Assembly (NCBI GenBank): GCA_003490145.1
Contig: QULQ01000003.1
Location: forward strand, 250,140-314,139
Direction: 5' to 3'
DNA from: Lachnospiraceae bacterium OM04-12BH
GTDB taxonomy: Bacteria > Bacillota > Clostridia > Lachnospirales > Lachnospiraceae
Length of the DNA stretch: 64,000 nt
Below the pieces are notes generated by a model. The model worked only from the letters and a program-made list of their open reading frames with translations, made no database searches and was not told the DNA's origin. A program made the translations under genes and the position numbers. Positions 52,368 to 63,232 of this stretch are shown one piece after another (the stretch's first letter is position 1; each line of letters begins with the position of its first letter).

Positions 52368-53764
52368 ATGGCTGTTGTAAAAAAAGAGGCAAAAAATATT
52401 GTGTGATTTATAAGGTTAAGGATGAGAACGGCAAGTATCATCAGAAATGGGAAACTTATGCTACCAAGACGGAGGCAGAGACTAGGAGGAAAGAGGTGGA
52501 GTATCGAATTGCAGTAGGCAATTTTGAAGTGCCTAAGTGTGTTCGATTACAGGAACTTCTTGAAGAATATATTAAAATCTATGGCAGTGACAAATGGAGC
52601 GTTACTACCTACAGTGGAAATGTGTCTCTGATCAATAACTATATTATTCCAACAATTGGAAATACCAAGATTACAGAGATCAATAACCATTTTCTGGAGA
52701 AATATTATAAGAAGCTTTTGGATATGCCGGCGGTTAACAGCACAAGAAATGCAGATGGATCCGGTGGAACTATTACACCTTCAACAGTATTTGAGATTCA
52801 TAAGGTATTAAGGAGCTGTTTCCGCCAGGCGGTAAAGTGGGATATGATGGGAAAGAACCCGGCTGTGGATGCAACCGTTCCAAAAGCAAAGAAGCAGGAG
52901 CGTGAGATCTGGACAGCAGAGATGCTTATGCGGGCATTGGAAGCCTGTGATAACAAAATGCTCAAAATAGCATTTCATCTTGCATTTACGGCAACACTTC
53001 GTATCGGTGAACTTCTGGGACTGACTTGGGATGATATGGATATTTCGGAAGAGGCGATTGCAGATAACAAAGCCTATGTTATCATCAATAAACAGGTAGA
53101 GAGAGTATCAAAGGATGCAATAGAAGCACTCAATTCAAAAGAAATTATCATGATATTTCCAAGTCAGAAGAAAAATAATAAAACAGTCCGGGTGTTAAAA
53201 TCACCAAAGACGGATAGCAGCAAGCGAAAAGTGTTCATTCCGAAATCTGTGGCACAATGTCTGATCGATTTGAAAAAGGATCAGGAAGAAATCATTGAAG
53301 CACTGGGAAATGAGTATCAGAATTATAATCTGGTTATGGCTACAACTTTCGGACTTCCTATAGGGGACAGCTATCTGAGGACGAAGATGCAGGACATCAT
53401 AGATGAACTGGGACTGCCTGATGTAGTGTTTCACAGTTTGCGTCATACCAGTGTCACCTACAAGTTGAAACTCAGTGGAGGAGATATTAAAGCAGTCCAG
53501 GGAGATTCCGGCCATGCTCAGGCAGATATGGTAACGGAAGTGTATGGTCATATCCTTGATGAAGACCGAAGGAAGAATGCGGAGCTTATGGAGAATGCCT
53601 TTTATAATAAGGAAAATCTCAATCCGCAGATGAAAGCGCAGGATGAAGGCAACAGTACGATTACGGTGCCGGATGGAGTGGATGCAGAGTTGTTGATGAA
53701 AGTGCTGGGGAATCCGGAGATGGCTGCGCTACTTACATCATTGGCAAAGACAATGAAGGTATAA
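52368..53764 (+). pseudogene. int: Tyrosine integrase, frameshifted near its 5' end
   Basis: About 465 residues in total. The start ATG 52368 gives MAVVKK, but a run of seven A at 52379-52385 puts the rest out of frame; eight would restore RGKKYCVIYKVKDENG. From 52403 the frame is complete: SAM-like N-terminal domain, core-binding helices, then the catalytic set with Arg in TATLRIGELLGL, HSLRHTS, GHAQADMVTEVYGHI (Tyr nucleophile). An internal GTG at 52403 could start a nearly full-length protein missing only about 11 residues, so activity is possible. Confidence 0.8.
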
Positions 53765-53783
53765 TTAGGTAGAAAGACGATAT

Positions 53784-53897
53784 TTATATAGAAGAACAAG
53801 AATTGACACATGTAGCAGTTCCTTCTAAGTAGGAATTTCCCCAATTACACATAGCTTCCAAAACAGGAATGATGCTTTCACCAAAAGGTGTTAATGA
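53784..53897 (-). pseudogene. hxlR regulator, 3' half split off by the mobilizable element
   Basis: On the minus strand the frame reads SLTPFGESIIPVLEAMCNWG then NSYLEG, the C-terminal helix of HxlR-family winged-helix regulators, and ends at 53784. The matching N-terminal part is at 61920-62158. Joining them at the shared TC dinucleotide gives a continuous 351-base frame (116 residues), a normal size for HxlR. Confidence 0.85.
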
Positions 53898-53923
53898 AGC
53901 TATATGCTGTGAAAGGGGGATAA

Positions 53924-56151
<2,228 letters not shown>

Positions 56152-56153
56152 CG

Positions 56154-56321
56154 GTCAAGAGCCGGAAAAAACGGAAATCACGCGATAGGAGCTGCCCGGA
56201 CGAGGAATGGTTCATCGGGGCGGTTTCTATTTGAAAATCCTCATTTTCCCCAAGTCAAGAGCCGGGAAAAACACCCGAAAAATGCCCCTATTGCGTAACA
56301 GGGGCGCAGAAAGGAGAGTTT
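56154..56321 (+). repeat. Direct repeat and hairpin in the element's intergenic region
   Basis: GTCAAGAGCCGG occurs at 56154-56165 and again at 56254-56265, each followed by A-rich sequence. A hairpin GCCCCT/AGGGGC lies at 56285-56306 just before the next gene. These could be protein-binding or replication sites; no function can be assigned. Confidence 0.5.
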
Positions 56322-56618
56322 ATGAGAACAGGGCTTACGAAGCAGGAAAAGACCACCGATATTTGGTTTGACGAGAAAAACCCGATTATCCATATCCGCA
56401 CCCACAACACCGACTTAAAGAAGCGGCTTGCCGCCTACTCCGGACAGTACCCCGACCAGTGCCGCCAGACCGACGCAGACCCCGAAACGGGCTGCATGGA
56501 GTTTGAGATTGCAAAGGGGCGCTTCTCTTTCCGTCTGACCGCCCCATACAACGAGGAACGGCGGGAAGCTGCGCGGCGGTCTGCCAGAGAAAACAAGGCC
56601 ACTGACAGGCTGAAATGA
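56322..56618 (+). CDS. Small accessory protein of the mobilizable element
   Basis: A 98-residue hydrophilic protein: IWFDEKNPIIHIRTHNTDLK, then a Cys/Asp segment and a basic tail. It is of the same general type as the small protein at 39193-39501 (position, size, and a central KKRLAAYSGQYPDQC-like segment). Function unknown. GAAAGGAGAG precedes the ATG. Confidence 0.7.
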   Translation: MRTGLTKQEKTTDIWFDEKNPIIHIRTHNTDLKKRLAAYSGQYPDQCRQTDADPETGCMEFEIAKGRFSFRLTAPYNEERREAARRSARENKATDRLK

Positions 56619-56723
56619 GGTGGATTTATTCATAACCATGTGCTATGATATTTATAGATAGTGAAACTTCCTTTCAATTTTTTCGTCTATACAAGTAACA
56701 GAGAAGAACAGGAGGCTTGTTCC

Positions 56724-57554
56724 ATGAGAAAAAAGAGATTGATGATTGCAATAGCTTGTATCATTTTAGTAGGTATCGCGGTAATCGTATTTTTTTCACA
56801 ACAGGGGAAAAAACCGTATAAGGATTTGGACGCAGCGCAGATTGTTTCCGCTAAAGTGTTATTAACACCGCCAGACAAAACGATTGAGATTGAAAATATC
56901 CAAGAATTAGTTGAATATTTGAATGATGTTGTTGTCTATAATGAGGATAATTCTTACACAGAGTATGATGGACAAGGCGTTGTTTTTACCTTGACTATGG
57001 TAGACGGTACACAAACAGATATTATGGCGTATAACCCATTTATTGTCATTGACGGTATCGGTTATAAGACAAAATATGAGCCATGTGAAGCACTCAACAG
57101 CTATGCAAATGAATTACTAAACTCTGGGACTGCCAATATAATTTTGGAAGAACCGCCCACATTAAGCGTTGTGAGTGACGAAACCGCTATCGGTGCAGTA
57201 TTAGGAACTTATTCGTGGCAAAAAACAAATATTGACGGAACTGCTGAAAGCACAATAGCTGATAGCCCACACCCGTTAGAGTGCAAGGATCTGTTGTCCC
57301 CGCCATTTGAAACAACAGAAACAACAGCTACATTAAGATTTACAGAAGACCCAGATACAATTTTAAGTGTGCAGTGCTGGAGTGACGAACATTGGGGAGA
57401 GCCTGCTACAAACAGCGAAGATGTAACTATTGTTGGAAACGTACTCACTCTTAAACTGGGCGGATATATTTATGAAGTAACAGCTGAATGGAATACTGAA
57501 AATGGCTATGGCGGAACAGCAAGCTATTTTATATATTTGAAAACAGCAGACTAA
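56724..57554 (+). CDS. AT-rich cargo gene: membrane-anchored protein of unknown function
   Basis: About 276 residues with a basic start (MRKKR) and one hydrophobic segment (about 5-24), so it is secreted or anchored outside. The body is beta-rich and Thr/Glu-rich: YKDLDAAQIVSAKVLLTPPD, an ENIQELVEYLNDVV segment, then a second domain from about 165 ending GYGGTASYFIYLKTAD. I recognise no catalytic motif. Its base composition is much lower in GC than the genes on both sides, and it interrupts the otherwise standard element backbone, so it is a late acquisition. GGAGG at 56711-56715 is 8 bases before ATG 56724. Confidence 0.75.
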   Translation: MRKKRLMIAIACIILVGIAVIVFFSQQGKKPYKDLDAAQIVSAKVLLTPPDKTIEIENIQELVEYLNDVVVYNEDNSYTEYDGQGVVFTLTMVDGTQTDIMAYNPFIVIDGIGYKTKYEPCEALNSYANELLNSGTANIILEEPPTLSVVSDETAIGAVLGTYSWQKTNIDGTAESTIADSPHPLECKDLLSPPFETTETTATLRFTEDPDTILSVQCWSDEHWGEPATNSEDVTIVGNVLTLKLGGYIYEVTAEWNTENGYGGTASYFIYLKTAD

Positions 57555-57636
57555 AATTGAATAGCCACCCACAAGGGCAGCCGAGAAAATCGACTGTCCT
57601 TTTTCTATGCCGACAGGCAGAAAGGAGCGACCACCC

Positions 57637-57933
57637 ATGACAAAGCCAAGAGAGAAAACCCGCGAGGAATTGACTGCCGAGATTGAGGACGGGAAGAAGA
57701 AAATCCGGCAGTTTGAAAATCGGGAAAAGATGCTGCGTCAGAAGCTATCCAAAGAGGAACGCAGAACACGCAGCCACCGCCTTATTGTCCGGGGCGCGGT
57801 CTTTGAAAGCATTGTGCCGGAAGCAAAGAACATGACCGACGAGGAAGCCGCAGCACTTCTTAGGCTTGCCTTGACGAGTGAACCAGCGCGGGAATATCTG
57901 AAAAAACGAGCCGAAAGCAGGAACGCCGAATAA
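57637..57933 (+). CDS. DUF3847-type small protein of the mobilizable element
   Basis: A 98-residue basic, helical protein: REKTREELTAEIEDGKKKI, then SKEERRTRSHRLIVRG and an acidic end. It matches DUF3847 proteins that lie just before the mobilization region of such elements and may act as an accessory DNA-binding protein of the relaxosome. AAAGGAG is 9 bases before ATG 57637. The oriT follows 15 bases after its stop. Confidence 0.8.
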   Translation: MTKPREKTREELTAEIEDGKKKIRQFENREKMLRQKLSKEERRTRSHRLIVRGAVFESIVPEAKNMTDEEAAALLRLALTSEPAREYLKKRAESRNAE

Positions 57934-57942
57934 ATCCCTTAG

Positions 57943-57990
57943 GAACTAAGGGCGCACTTATACACCCTTACGGGCGTGTGCGCTCTGCCG
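57943..57990 (-). other. oriT: Origin of transfer, MobQ (RSF1010/pIP501-like) nic region
   Basis: The minus strand contains TAAGTGCGCCCT (complement of 57949-57960), the core nic sequence of RSF1010- and pIP501-type origins. Next to it an inverted repeat joins GCGCAC (57952-57957) and GTGCGC (57978-57983), with ACACCC/GGGCGTGT inside. It lies about 200 bases upstream of a MobQ-type relaxase gene, the expected place. Confidence 0.8.
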
Positions 57991-58164
57991 AGGGCTTATC
58001 TTCGCACAGGGAGGTTTCCCCGCGCTCCGATATGGCGGCTTTGCCGCAACAAGGGGCTGCACCCCTTGCGCCGCTTCGCGGCTATCCCTGCACACCCACA
58101 AAAACAGTACACCCGCCGTTGGCGTCTGTACCATTTTTGCGGGTTTTATTATCCTATCCGGGAG

Positions 58165-59679
58165 GTGATACCCATAGCCATTTACCATTGGAACATCGGC
58201 ATTGTGAGCCGAGGAAAAGGCAAATCAGCCGTTGCCGCAGCCGCCTACCGAAGCGGCGAAAAGCTGACAAACGAATGGGACGGAATGACTCATGACTACA
58301 CTCGCAAAGGCGGCGTTGTCCATACAGAAATCATGTTGCCGCCCCACGCACCGCCCTCATTCGCTGACCGTTCAACCTTGTGGAACAGCGTGGAGCTTTA
58401 CGAGAAAGCCGGGAACGCCCAGCTTGCGCGTGAGATTGACGCAGCACTCCCCATAGAATTATCCAGAGAGGAACAGATCCGGCTTGTCCGGGAATACTGT
58501 TCCTCTCAATTTGTTTCCAGAGGAATGTGTGTGGATTTTGTTATCCACGACACCAACAGCGGCAACCCCCATTGTCATATTATGCTTACCATGCGCCCCC
58601 TTGACGAGCGCGGAGCATGGGCGGCGAAATCCAAAAAGGAATATGACCTTGACGAAAACGGCGAGCGTATCCGCTTGCCAAGTGGCAGATACAAGACGCA
58701 CAAAATTGACCTTACAGGCTGGAACGACAAGGACAACACCCTCTTGTGGCGCAAGGCATGGGCTGACTATACCAACGACTTTTTGGAGAGAAACGGAAGC
58801 CCGGAGCGTATCGACCACCGCAGCAACGCCGAGCGCGGCATTGACGAAATACCGACCGTCCATATGGGCGTAGCCGCCTGTCAAATGGAGAAGAAAGGTG
58901 TAGCCACCGAGAAAGGCGAACTGAACCGAAATATCCAAAAAGCAAACCGCCTTATACGGGAAATCCGGGCGCAGGTTAGCAAGCTCAAAGAATGGATTGC
59001 CGACCTGTTCAAAGTGTGGGAAACCGCCCCGAAGCCGCCGCCGCAATCTCCCAACCTTGCAAATCTGTTGATGAAGTATTTGAGCGTTCAGAGAGAAAAG
59101 AGCCGGAAGTATTCGCAGCGTTGGCAACAACAGCACACAGCCGATGAACTGAAAACCATAGCGGCAGCGGTCAACTATCTCTCCGAGCATGGTATCTCTA
59201 ATCTTGATGAGCTTGACGCTTCCCTTTCCTCTGTCAGTGATAGAGCCTATTCAATCCGGGCAGGAATGAAAACCGCCGAGGAACGCATGAAGAAGCTACA
59301 AAAGCTAATTGAATACGGGAAGAACTACACAGAGTACAAGCCCATTCACGATGAACTGAAAAAGCTGCAAAACGGCTGGACAAACAAGCGCGACAAGTAC
59401 GAGGAAGCCCACCGCGCCGAGCTGACCCTATGGAACGCAGCAAGTCGCTATCTCCATGCAAATCTGCAGAAAGGAACAAAGACCTTGCCTATTGCGGAAT
59501 GGGAACAGGAATATGCTGACCTCAAAACACAGAGGGACAGCGATTATACCAAACTGAAAGATACCCGCACCAATGTTTCAGAGCTTCAAAAAATCCGCAA
59601 ATGCGTGGATATTGCACTCCGCGCCGACCAAGCGGAGCAGACGCAGAGCCGCACCAAACGGCATGATATAGACCGCTGA
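58165..59679 (+). CDS. mobA: MobA/MobL-family relaxase (MobQ)
   Basis: About 504 residues. The relaxase domain at the N-terminus shows IAIYHWNIGIVSRGKGKSAV, the SAVAAAAYRSGEKL motif, HTEIMLPPHAP, and the metal-binding histidine triad NPHCHIMLTMR. A catalytic Tyr is in the first 10 residues (AIYHW). The C-terminal part is a long coiled coil. It nicks the oriT and leads the strand into the recipient. The strong ribosome site GGAGGTGAT (58161-58169) contains a GTG at 58165, and an ATA at 58174 sits at the best spacing where homologs have Met; the GTG start is taken here. Confidence 0.87.
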   Translation: MIPIAIYHWNIGIVSRGKGKSAVAAAAYRSGEKLTNEWDGMTHDYTRKGGVVHTEIMLPPHAPPSFADRSTLWNSVELYEKAGNAQLAREIDAALPIELSREEQIRLVREYCSSQFVSRGMCVDFVIHDTNSGNPHCHIMLTMRPLDERGAWAAKSKKEYDLDENGERIRLPSGRYKTHKIDLTGWNDKDNTLLWRKAWADYTNDFLERNGSPERIDHRSNAERGIDEIPTVHMGVAACQMEKKGVATEKGELNRNIQKANRLIREIRAQVSKLKEWIADLFKVWETAPKPPPQSPNLANLLMKYLSVQREKSRKYSQRWQQQHTADELKTIAAAVNYLSEHGISNLDELDASLSSVSDRAYSIRAGMKTAEERMKKLQKLIEYGKNYTEYKPIHDELKKLQNGWTNKRDKYEEAHRAELTLWNAASRYLHANLQKGTKTLPIAEWEQEYADLKTQRDSDYTKLKDTRTNVSELQKIRKCVDIALRADQAEQTQSRTKRHDIDR

Positions 59680-59695
59680 AAGGAGTTGAACTTTT

Positions 59696-61573
59696 ATGTA
59701 TTACACCCAAGAACAGATAGACCGCGCCAACCAAGCCGACCTTGTTTCTTTCCTGCAATCACAGGGCGAGCAGCTTACCCGCGCCGGACAGGAATACCGC
59801 TGGAAGCGGCACGACAGCCTGACCGTCCGGGGAAACAAATGGTACAGGCACAGCCAGAGCAAGGGCGGTGCACCCATTGATTTTGTCATGGAGTTTTTCG
59901 GCAAGAGCTTCACCGAAGCCGTTGAACTGCTGACAGGCGAAAAAGGAGCCGCCCCGCCGCTGGACAGACCAAGCCCCGCGCCCCTATCCGACTTCCGGCT
60001 ACCACCCCGCAGCACCGACAACCGCATAGCGAGGAACTACCTCACAGCAGCCCGCCGCATTGATGAAGATGTGACGGGCTTTTTCTTTTCCACCGGGGAT
60101 ATTTACGAGGAAGCCGCCCACCATAACGCCGTATTCGTCGGCAGAGATGAAAGCGGCATACCGCGATACGCCCATCAGCGCGGCACAGCCGGGAGTTTTC
60201 GGCTTGATGTGAAAGGCAGCGACAAAGCCTTTAACTTCTGCTACCGTGGCGAGGGCGAAAGGTTGTTTGTCTTTGAAGCCCCGATAGACCTCTTATCTTT
60301 CCTCTGCCTGTTCAAAAAGGACTGGCAGAAGCAAAGCTATCTGGCGTTGGGCGGCGTGGGAGAAAAAGCCCTGTTGCGCTTTCTCTCTGACCGTCCGAAC
60401 ATCAAGACCGTTTTTCTCTGCCTTGACAGCGACCAAGCCGGAAGCGACGCTTGCAGCCGCTTTGCGGAGCTTGTGCCGGAGGGCTTGACCGTCCATCGGC
60501 TTATCCCTCTTTTCAAGGACTGGAACGAGGTATTGCAGCACCGGGCAGAAATCACAGACGGGAAGTATTTGCGGGAAGCAATCTACGGCTTGAAAGAGCC
60601 GCCGCAGGAAGAAACCGTTGAGATTATCCGCATGAGCGAGGTTGACACACAGACCGTTGAATGGCTATGGGAGCCGTATATTCCCTTTGGGAAAGTAACC
60701 ATTGTGCAGGGCAATCCCGGCGAGGGCAAGACCACTTTTGCCCTACGCCTTGCCGCCGCCTGCACCACCGGGGGAACGCTGCCGGGAATGAAGCCCTTGC
60801 CGCCATTCCAAGTAATTTACCAGACCGCCGAGGACGGGCTGGGCGATACCGTCAAGCCACGCTTGATAGAAGCCGCCGCAGACCTTGACCGGGTGCTTGT
60901 GATTGATGAAGCCAAGCGGGAGCTTACCCTGTCCGATGAGCGCATAGAAAAGGCAATCACGCAGAACGGGGCGCGGCTGATTATCCTTGACCCCATACAG
61001 GCGTACATGGGCGAAAAAACCGACATGAACCGGGCAAACGAAGTGCGCCCCATGTTCCGCCGCCTTGCCGATGTTGCCGAGCGTACCGGGTGCGCCGTTA
61101 TCCTTATCGGACATCTCAACAAAGCTGCCGGAGGGCAGAGCGCATACCGGGGCTTAGGTTCTATCGACTTCCGCGCCGCAGCAAGGAGCGTCCTGCTGAT
61201 CGGGCGCGTGAAGCGAGAACCGAATGTGCGCGTTATCGTCCATGACAAATCTTCCCTTGCGCCGGAGGGCAAGCCCGTTGCCTTTTGCCTTGACCCGGAA
61301 ACGGGCTTTTCATGGATAGGCGAATACGACATCACCGCCGACGAGCTGCTGTCCGGCGCGGGCGGCAACACCGCCACCAAAACCGAACAGGCGGAACGGC
61401 TGATACTGGATTTACTGGCAGACGGGAAAGAGCTTGCCAGCGAGGACATAGAGAAAGCCGCTACAGAAGCGGGCATATCCGCCCGTACCGTCCGGGCGGC
61501 AAAGAGAAACCTTGACGGGCGCATTACCTCAAAGCGCATTGGCGCGGCATGGTATCACGCTCTTAAAAAGTGA
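59696..61573 (+). CDS. Primase/helicase-type replication protein (Toprim + RecA-like ATPase)
   Basis: A 625-residue protein. Residues 1-85 are a DUF3991/CHC2-like primase start (LVSFLQSQGEQL, WKRHDSLTVRGNKWY). A Toprim domain follows to about 260 (FVFEAPIDLLSFL, LALGGVGEKAL, FLCLDSDQAG). Residues about 325-560 form a RepA/DnaB-like ATPase with Walker A GNPGEGKTT and Walker B ARLIILDPIQAYM, then LIGHLNKAAGGQSAYRG. It probably primes and unwinds the element after transfer or while circular. It starts 16 bases after the relaxase stop. Confidence 0.87.
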   Translation: MYYTQEQIDRANQADLVSFLQSQGEQLTRAGQEYRWKRHDSLTVRGNKWYRHSQSKGGAPIDFVMEFFGKSFTEAVELLTGEKGAAPPLDRPSPAPLSDFRLPPRSTDNRIARNYLTAARRIDEDVTGFFFSTGDIYEEAAHHNAVFVGRDESGIPRYAHQRGTAGSFRLDVKGSDKAFNFCYRGEGERLFVFEAPIDLLSFLCLFKKDWQKQSYLALGGVGEKALLRFLSDRPNIKTVFLCLDSDQAGSDACSRFAELVPEGLTVHRLIPLFKDWNEVLQHRAEITDGKYLREAIYGLKEPPQEETVEIIRMSEVDTQTVEWLWEPYIPFGKVTIVQGNPGEGKTTFALRLAAACTTGGTLPGMKPLPPFQVIYQTAEDGLGDTVKPRLIEAAADLDRVLVIDEAKRELTLSDERIEKAITQNGARLIILDPIQAYMGEKTDMNRANEVRPMFRRLADVAERTGCAVILIGHLNKAAGGQSAYRGLGSIDFRAAARSVLLIGRVKREPNVRVIVHDKSSLAPEGKPVAFCLDPETGFSWIGEYDITADELLSGAGGNTATKTEQAERLILDLLADGKELASEDIEKAATEAGISARTVRAAKRNLDGRITSKRIGAAWYHALKK

Positions 61574-61695
61574 AACGGCAAAATCCAAGTGGCAAAACCC
61601 AGATACCTTGCCACTTTGCCACTTCGCCACTTCAACCTCAAAACCACCGCCCCATGTATGACCGCATGGGGCTTTTCTCATGGAAAGGAGAGCCT

Positions 61696-61896
61696 ATGAA
61701 CAACGACACCAGCAACCGCAGCACCCCCGCAACCGCTTCCCCTCTGACCGTAAAGGAAGCCGCGCCACCTGTAATGATAAAGAAAATCGGAAAGACCACC
61801 TACCGCGTCAAAATCCATTTCAGTGAAACGAGCAAAGAAACCATGAGCGACAAAATCAAGCGTCTGATTTTGAATGACAGCGAAAAAAGTTCTTAA
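61696..61896 (+). CDS. tnpW: Transposon-encoded protein TnpW
   Basis: A 66-residue protein ending in KKIGKTTYRVKIHFSETSKE and a basic tail with IKRLILND, the TnpW type seen at the right end of these elements. GGAAAGGAG (61682-61690) precedes ATG 61696; the longer in-frame reading from 61570 lacks a ribosome site. It ends 25 bases before the element's right end. Function unknown. Confidence 0.78.
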   Translation: MNNDTSNRSTPATASPLTVKEAAPPVMIKKIGKTTYRVKIHFSETSKETMSDKIKRLILNDSEKSS

Positions 61897-61919
61897 ACAC
61901 CCTTGACAAAACGTATCAA

Positions 61920-62158
61920 GAGTATTCGGTTTTGGGAGGAACTACAGGATAAACGACCCTGTTGATTAATCCGTCATTTTCTAATTCTCTAAGTTGCTGG
62001 GTAAGCATTTTGGGAGTTGCAGATTTAATGAGCTTTCCTAATTCATTAAATCTAAGTGTTTTTCCAATGAGATGCCATAGGATAAGTGACTTATATTTAC
62101 CACCTATAAGCTGAAGGGTTGCTTCTACTGGACATTGGAAAGATTGACATGGTTTCAT
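61920..62158 (-). pseudogene. hxlR regulator, 5' half interrupted by the mobilizable element
   Basis: A winged-helix regulator start: [20 protein letters not shown] with the conserved cysteine of HxlR proteins, then [17 protein letters not shown] and [23 protein letters not shown]. At TC (61920-61921) the element begins and adds a stop two codons later. GGAGGT precedes ATG 62158 on the minus strand. The product would be about 80 residues and lacks the C-terminal dimerisation helix. It is divergent from the nitroreductase it probably regulated. Confidence 0.87.
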
Positions 62159-62319
62159 TATATACGACCTCCTGAAATTTGAATCCATAGTATCATTTTG
62201 GGTAGTATGGCACTTAAAAGTGCGTACTTGTAAAAAAGAAATACTGTGATAGCATTATAGCGTACTTGTTGAGCAGGCACAACAAAAATGTATTAAAAAT
62301 GAAAGTGAGGAATATTTTT

Positions 62320-62838
62320 ATGGAGTTTTTATCTTCAGCAAAACAGAGATGTTCTGTAAGAAAGTATAAAACTGATGAGATTGAAAAGGAAAAATTGGAC
62401 AAAATTCTGGAGGCTGCTAGAATTGCTCCAACAGCAGCAAATGCTCAGTCGCAGAGACTGTTAGTAATTAGTAGCCAAGAAGCAAAAGAAAAATTGTCTA
62501 AAGGAGTAAATTATCATGGCGCCCCGTTGGCTATCATTGTATGTGGGGATCATTCAGATGTTTTTGTGCGTCCGTTTGATAAAAAGGATATGGTAAGTGT
62601 TGATGCAACAATAGTTGCGGATCATATAGTATTAGAAGCAGAGGATTTAGGACTTAGTTCTTGTTGGCTTACATATTTTGATCCTGAGATTATCAGAAAT
62701 GAGTTTAATATTCCAAGTAACCTTGAACCAATAGCAATTATTGCGGTGGGATATGCTGACACAGAAAAGGCATCACCAGACAGACATTCAAAGGATAGAA
62801 AAGCGCTTGAAAGCCTTGTTTGTTACGAAACTTTTTAA
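62320..62838 (+). CDS. Nitroreductase family protein
   Basis: A 172-residue FMN-dependent reductase. The FMN-binding start RCSVRKYKTDEIEKEKL, IAPTAANAQSQRLLVI, and the late VLEAEDLGLSSCWLT and IAVGYADTEKASPDRHS blocks fit the family. HxlR regulators often control adjacent nitroreductase or quinone reductase genes; here the hxlR gene is split, so this gene may be misregulated. GTGAGG is 9 bases before ATG 62320. Confidence 0.87.
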   Translation: MEFLSSAKQRCSVRKYKTDEIEKEKLDKILEAARIAPTAANAQSQRLLVISSQEAKEKLSKGVNYHGAPLAIIVCGDHSDVFVRPFDKKDMVSVDATIVADHIVLEAEDLGLSSCWLTYFDPEIIRNEFNIPSNLEPIAIIAVGYADTEKASPDRHSKDRKALESLVCYETF

Positions 62839-62921
62839 GCATATTAAGAAATAAAAGAGATTGTGTTTAAAGATGGAAAACTTGTCTGAGACACAGCGAA
62901 GTAAATAAAATGAATAATATA

Positions 62922-62962
62922 GGAAGTCAGTAGTGTGTGAATAAACTGCTGGCTTCTTTTTT
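62922..62962 (+). terminator. Terminator after the nitroreductase gene
   Basis: GAAGTCAGTAG (62923-62933) pairs with CTGCTGGCTTC (62946-62956), with two G-U pairs, and six T follow. Between here and the next gene at 63233 I see only the direct repeats and a -10 box noted separately. Confidence 0.75.
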
Positions 62963-63094
62963 GATAGATACAGTCACTCCCAGAGAGTGTGCAGGATAGC
63001 AAAGTAATAATATCAACATGACGATATAGAAAATGCAGGGAAGCATTGTATTTCAAAGAGTTTGAGATACTGTGCTTCTGCGTTTCTATAGGAG

Positions 63095-63165
63095 ATAGTC
63101 GTTCTATGCGGAAAATAGTCATTTGATGCAGAGAATGATCGAGTGAAAGATTTGTTTGATATAAT
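63095..63165 (+). promoter_or_regulatory. Direct repeats and -10 box ahead of the LytTR regulator
   Basis: ATAGTCGTTCTATGCGGA (63095-63112) is repeated as ATAGTCATTTGATGCAGA (63115-63132), a 20-base period, followed by TATAAT at 63160-63165. LytTR regulators bind direct repeats spaced by about two helix turns, just upstream of the -35, so this suggests autoregulation. Confidence 0.5.
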
Positions 63166-63232
63166 AAAGAGTGCTAGGTGAGACTTGTATGGTTTATAGG
63201 CATGAGAGCAATTAAAGACAGGAATGAAAAAT

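Noticed and set aside
57976..58164. N-terminal extension of the relaxase from an upstream ATG
   Set aside because: That segment covers the region just after oriT, lacks a ribosome site and its translation looks random; the strong ribosome site lies at 58161.
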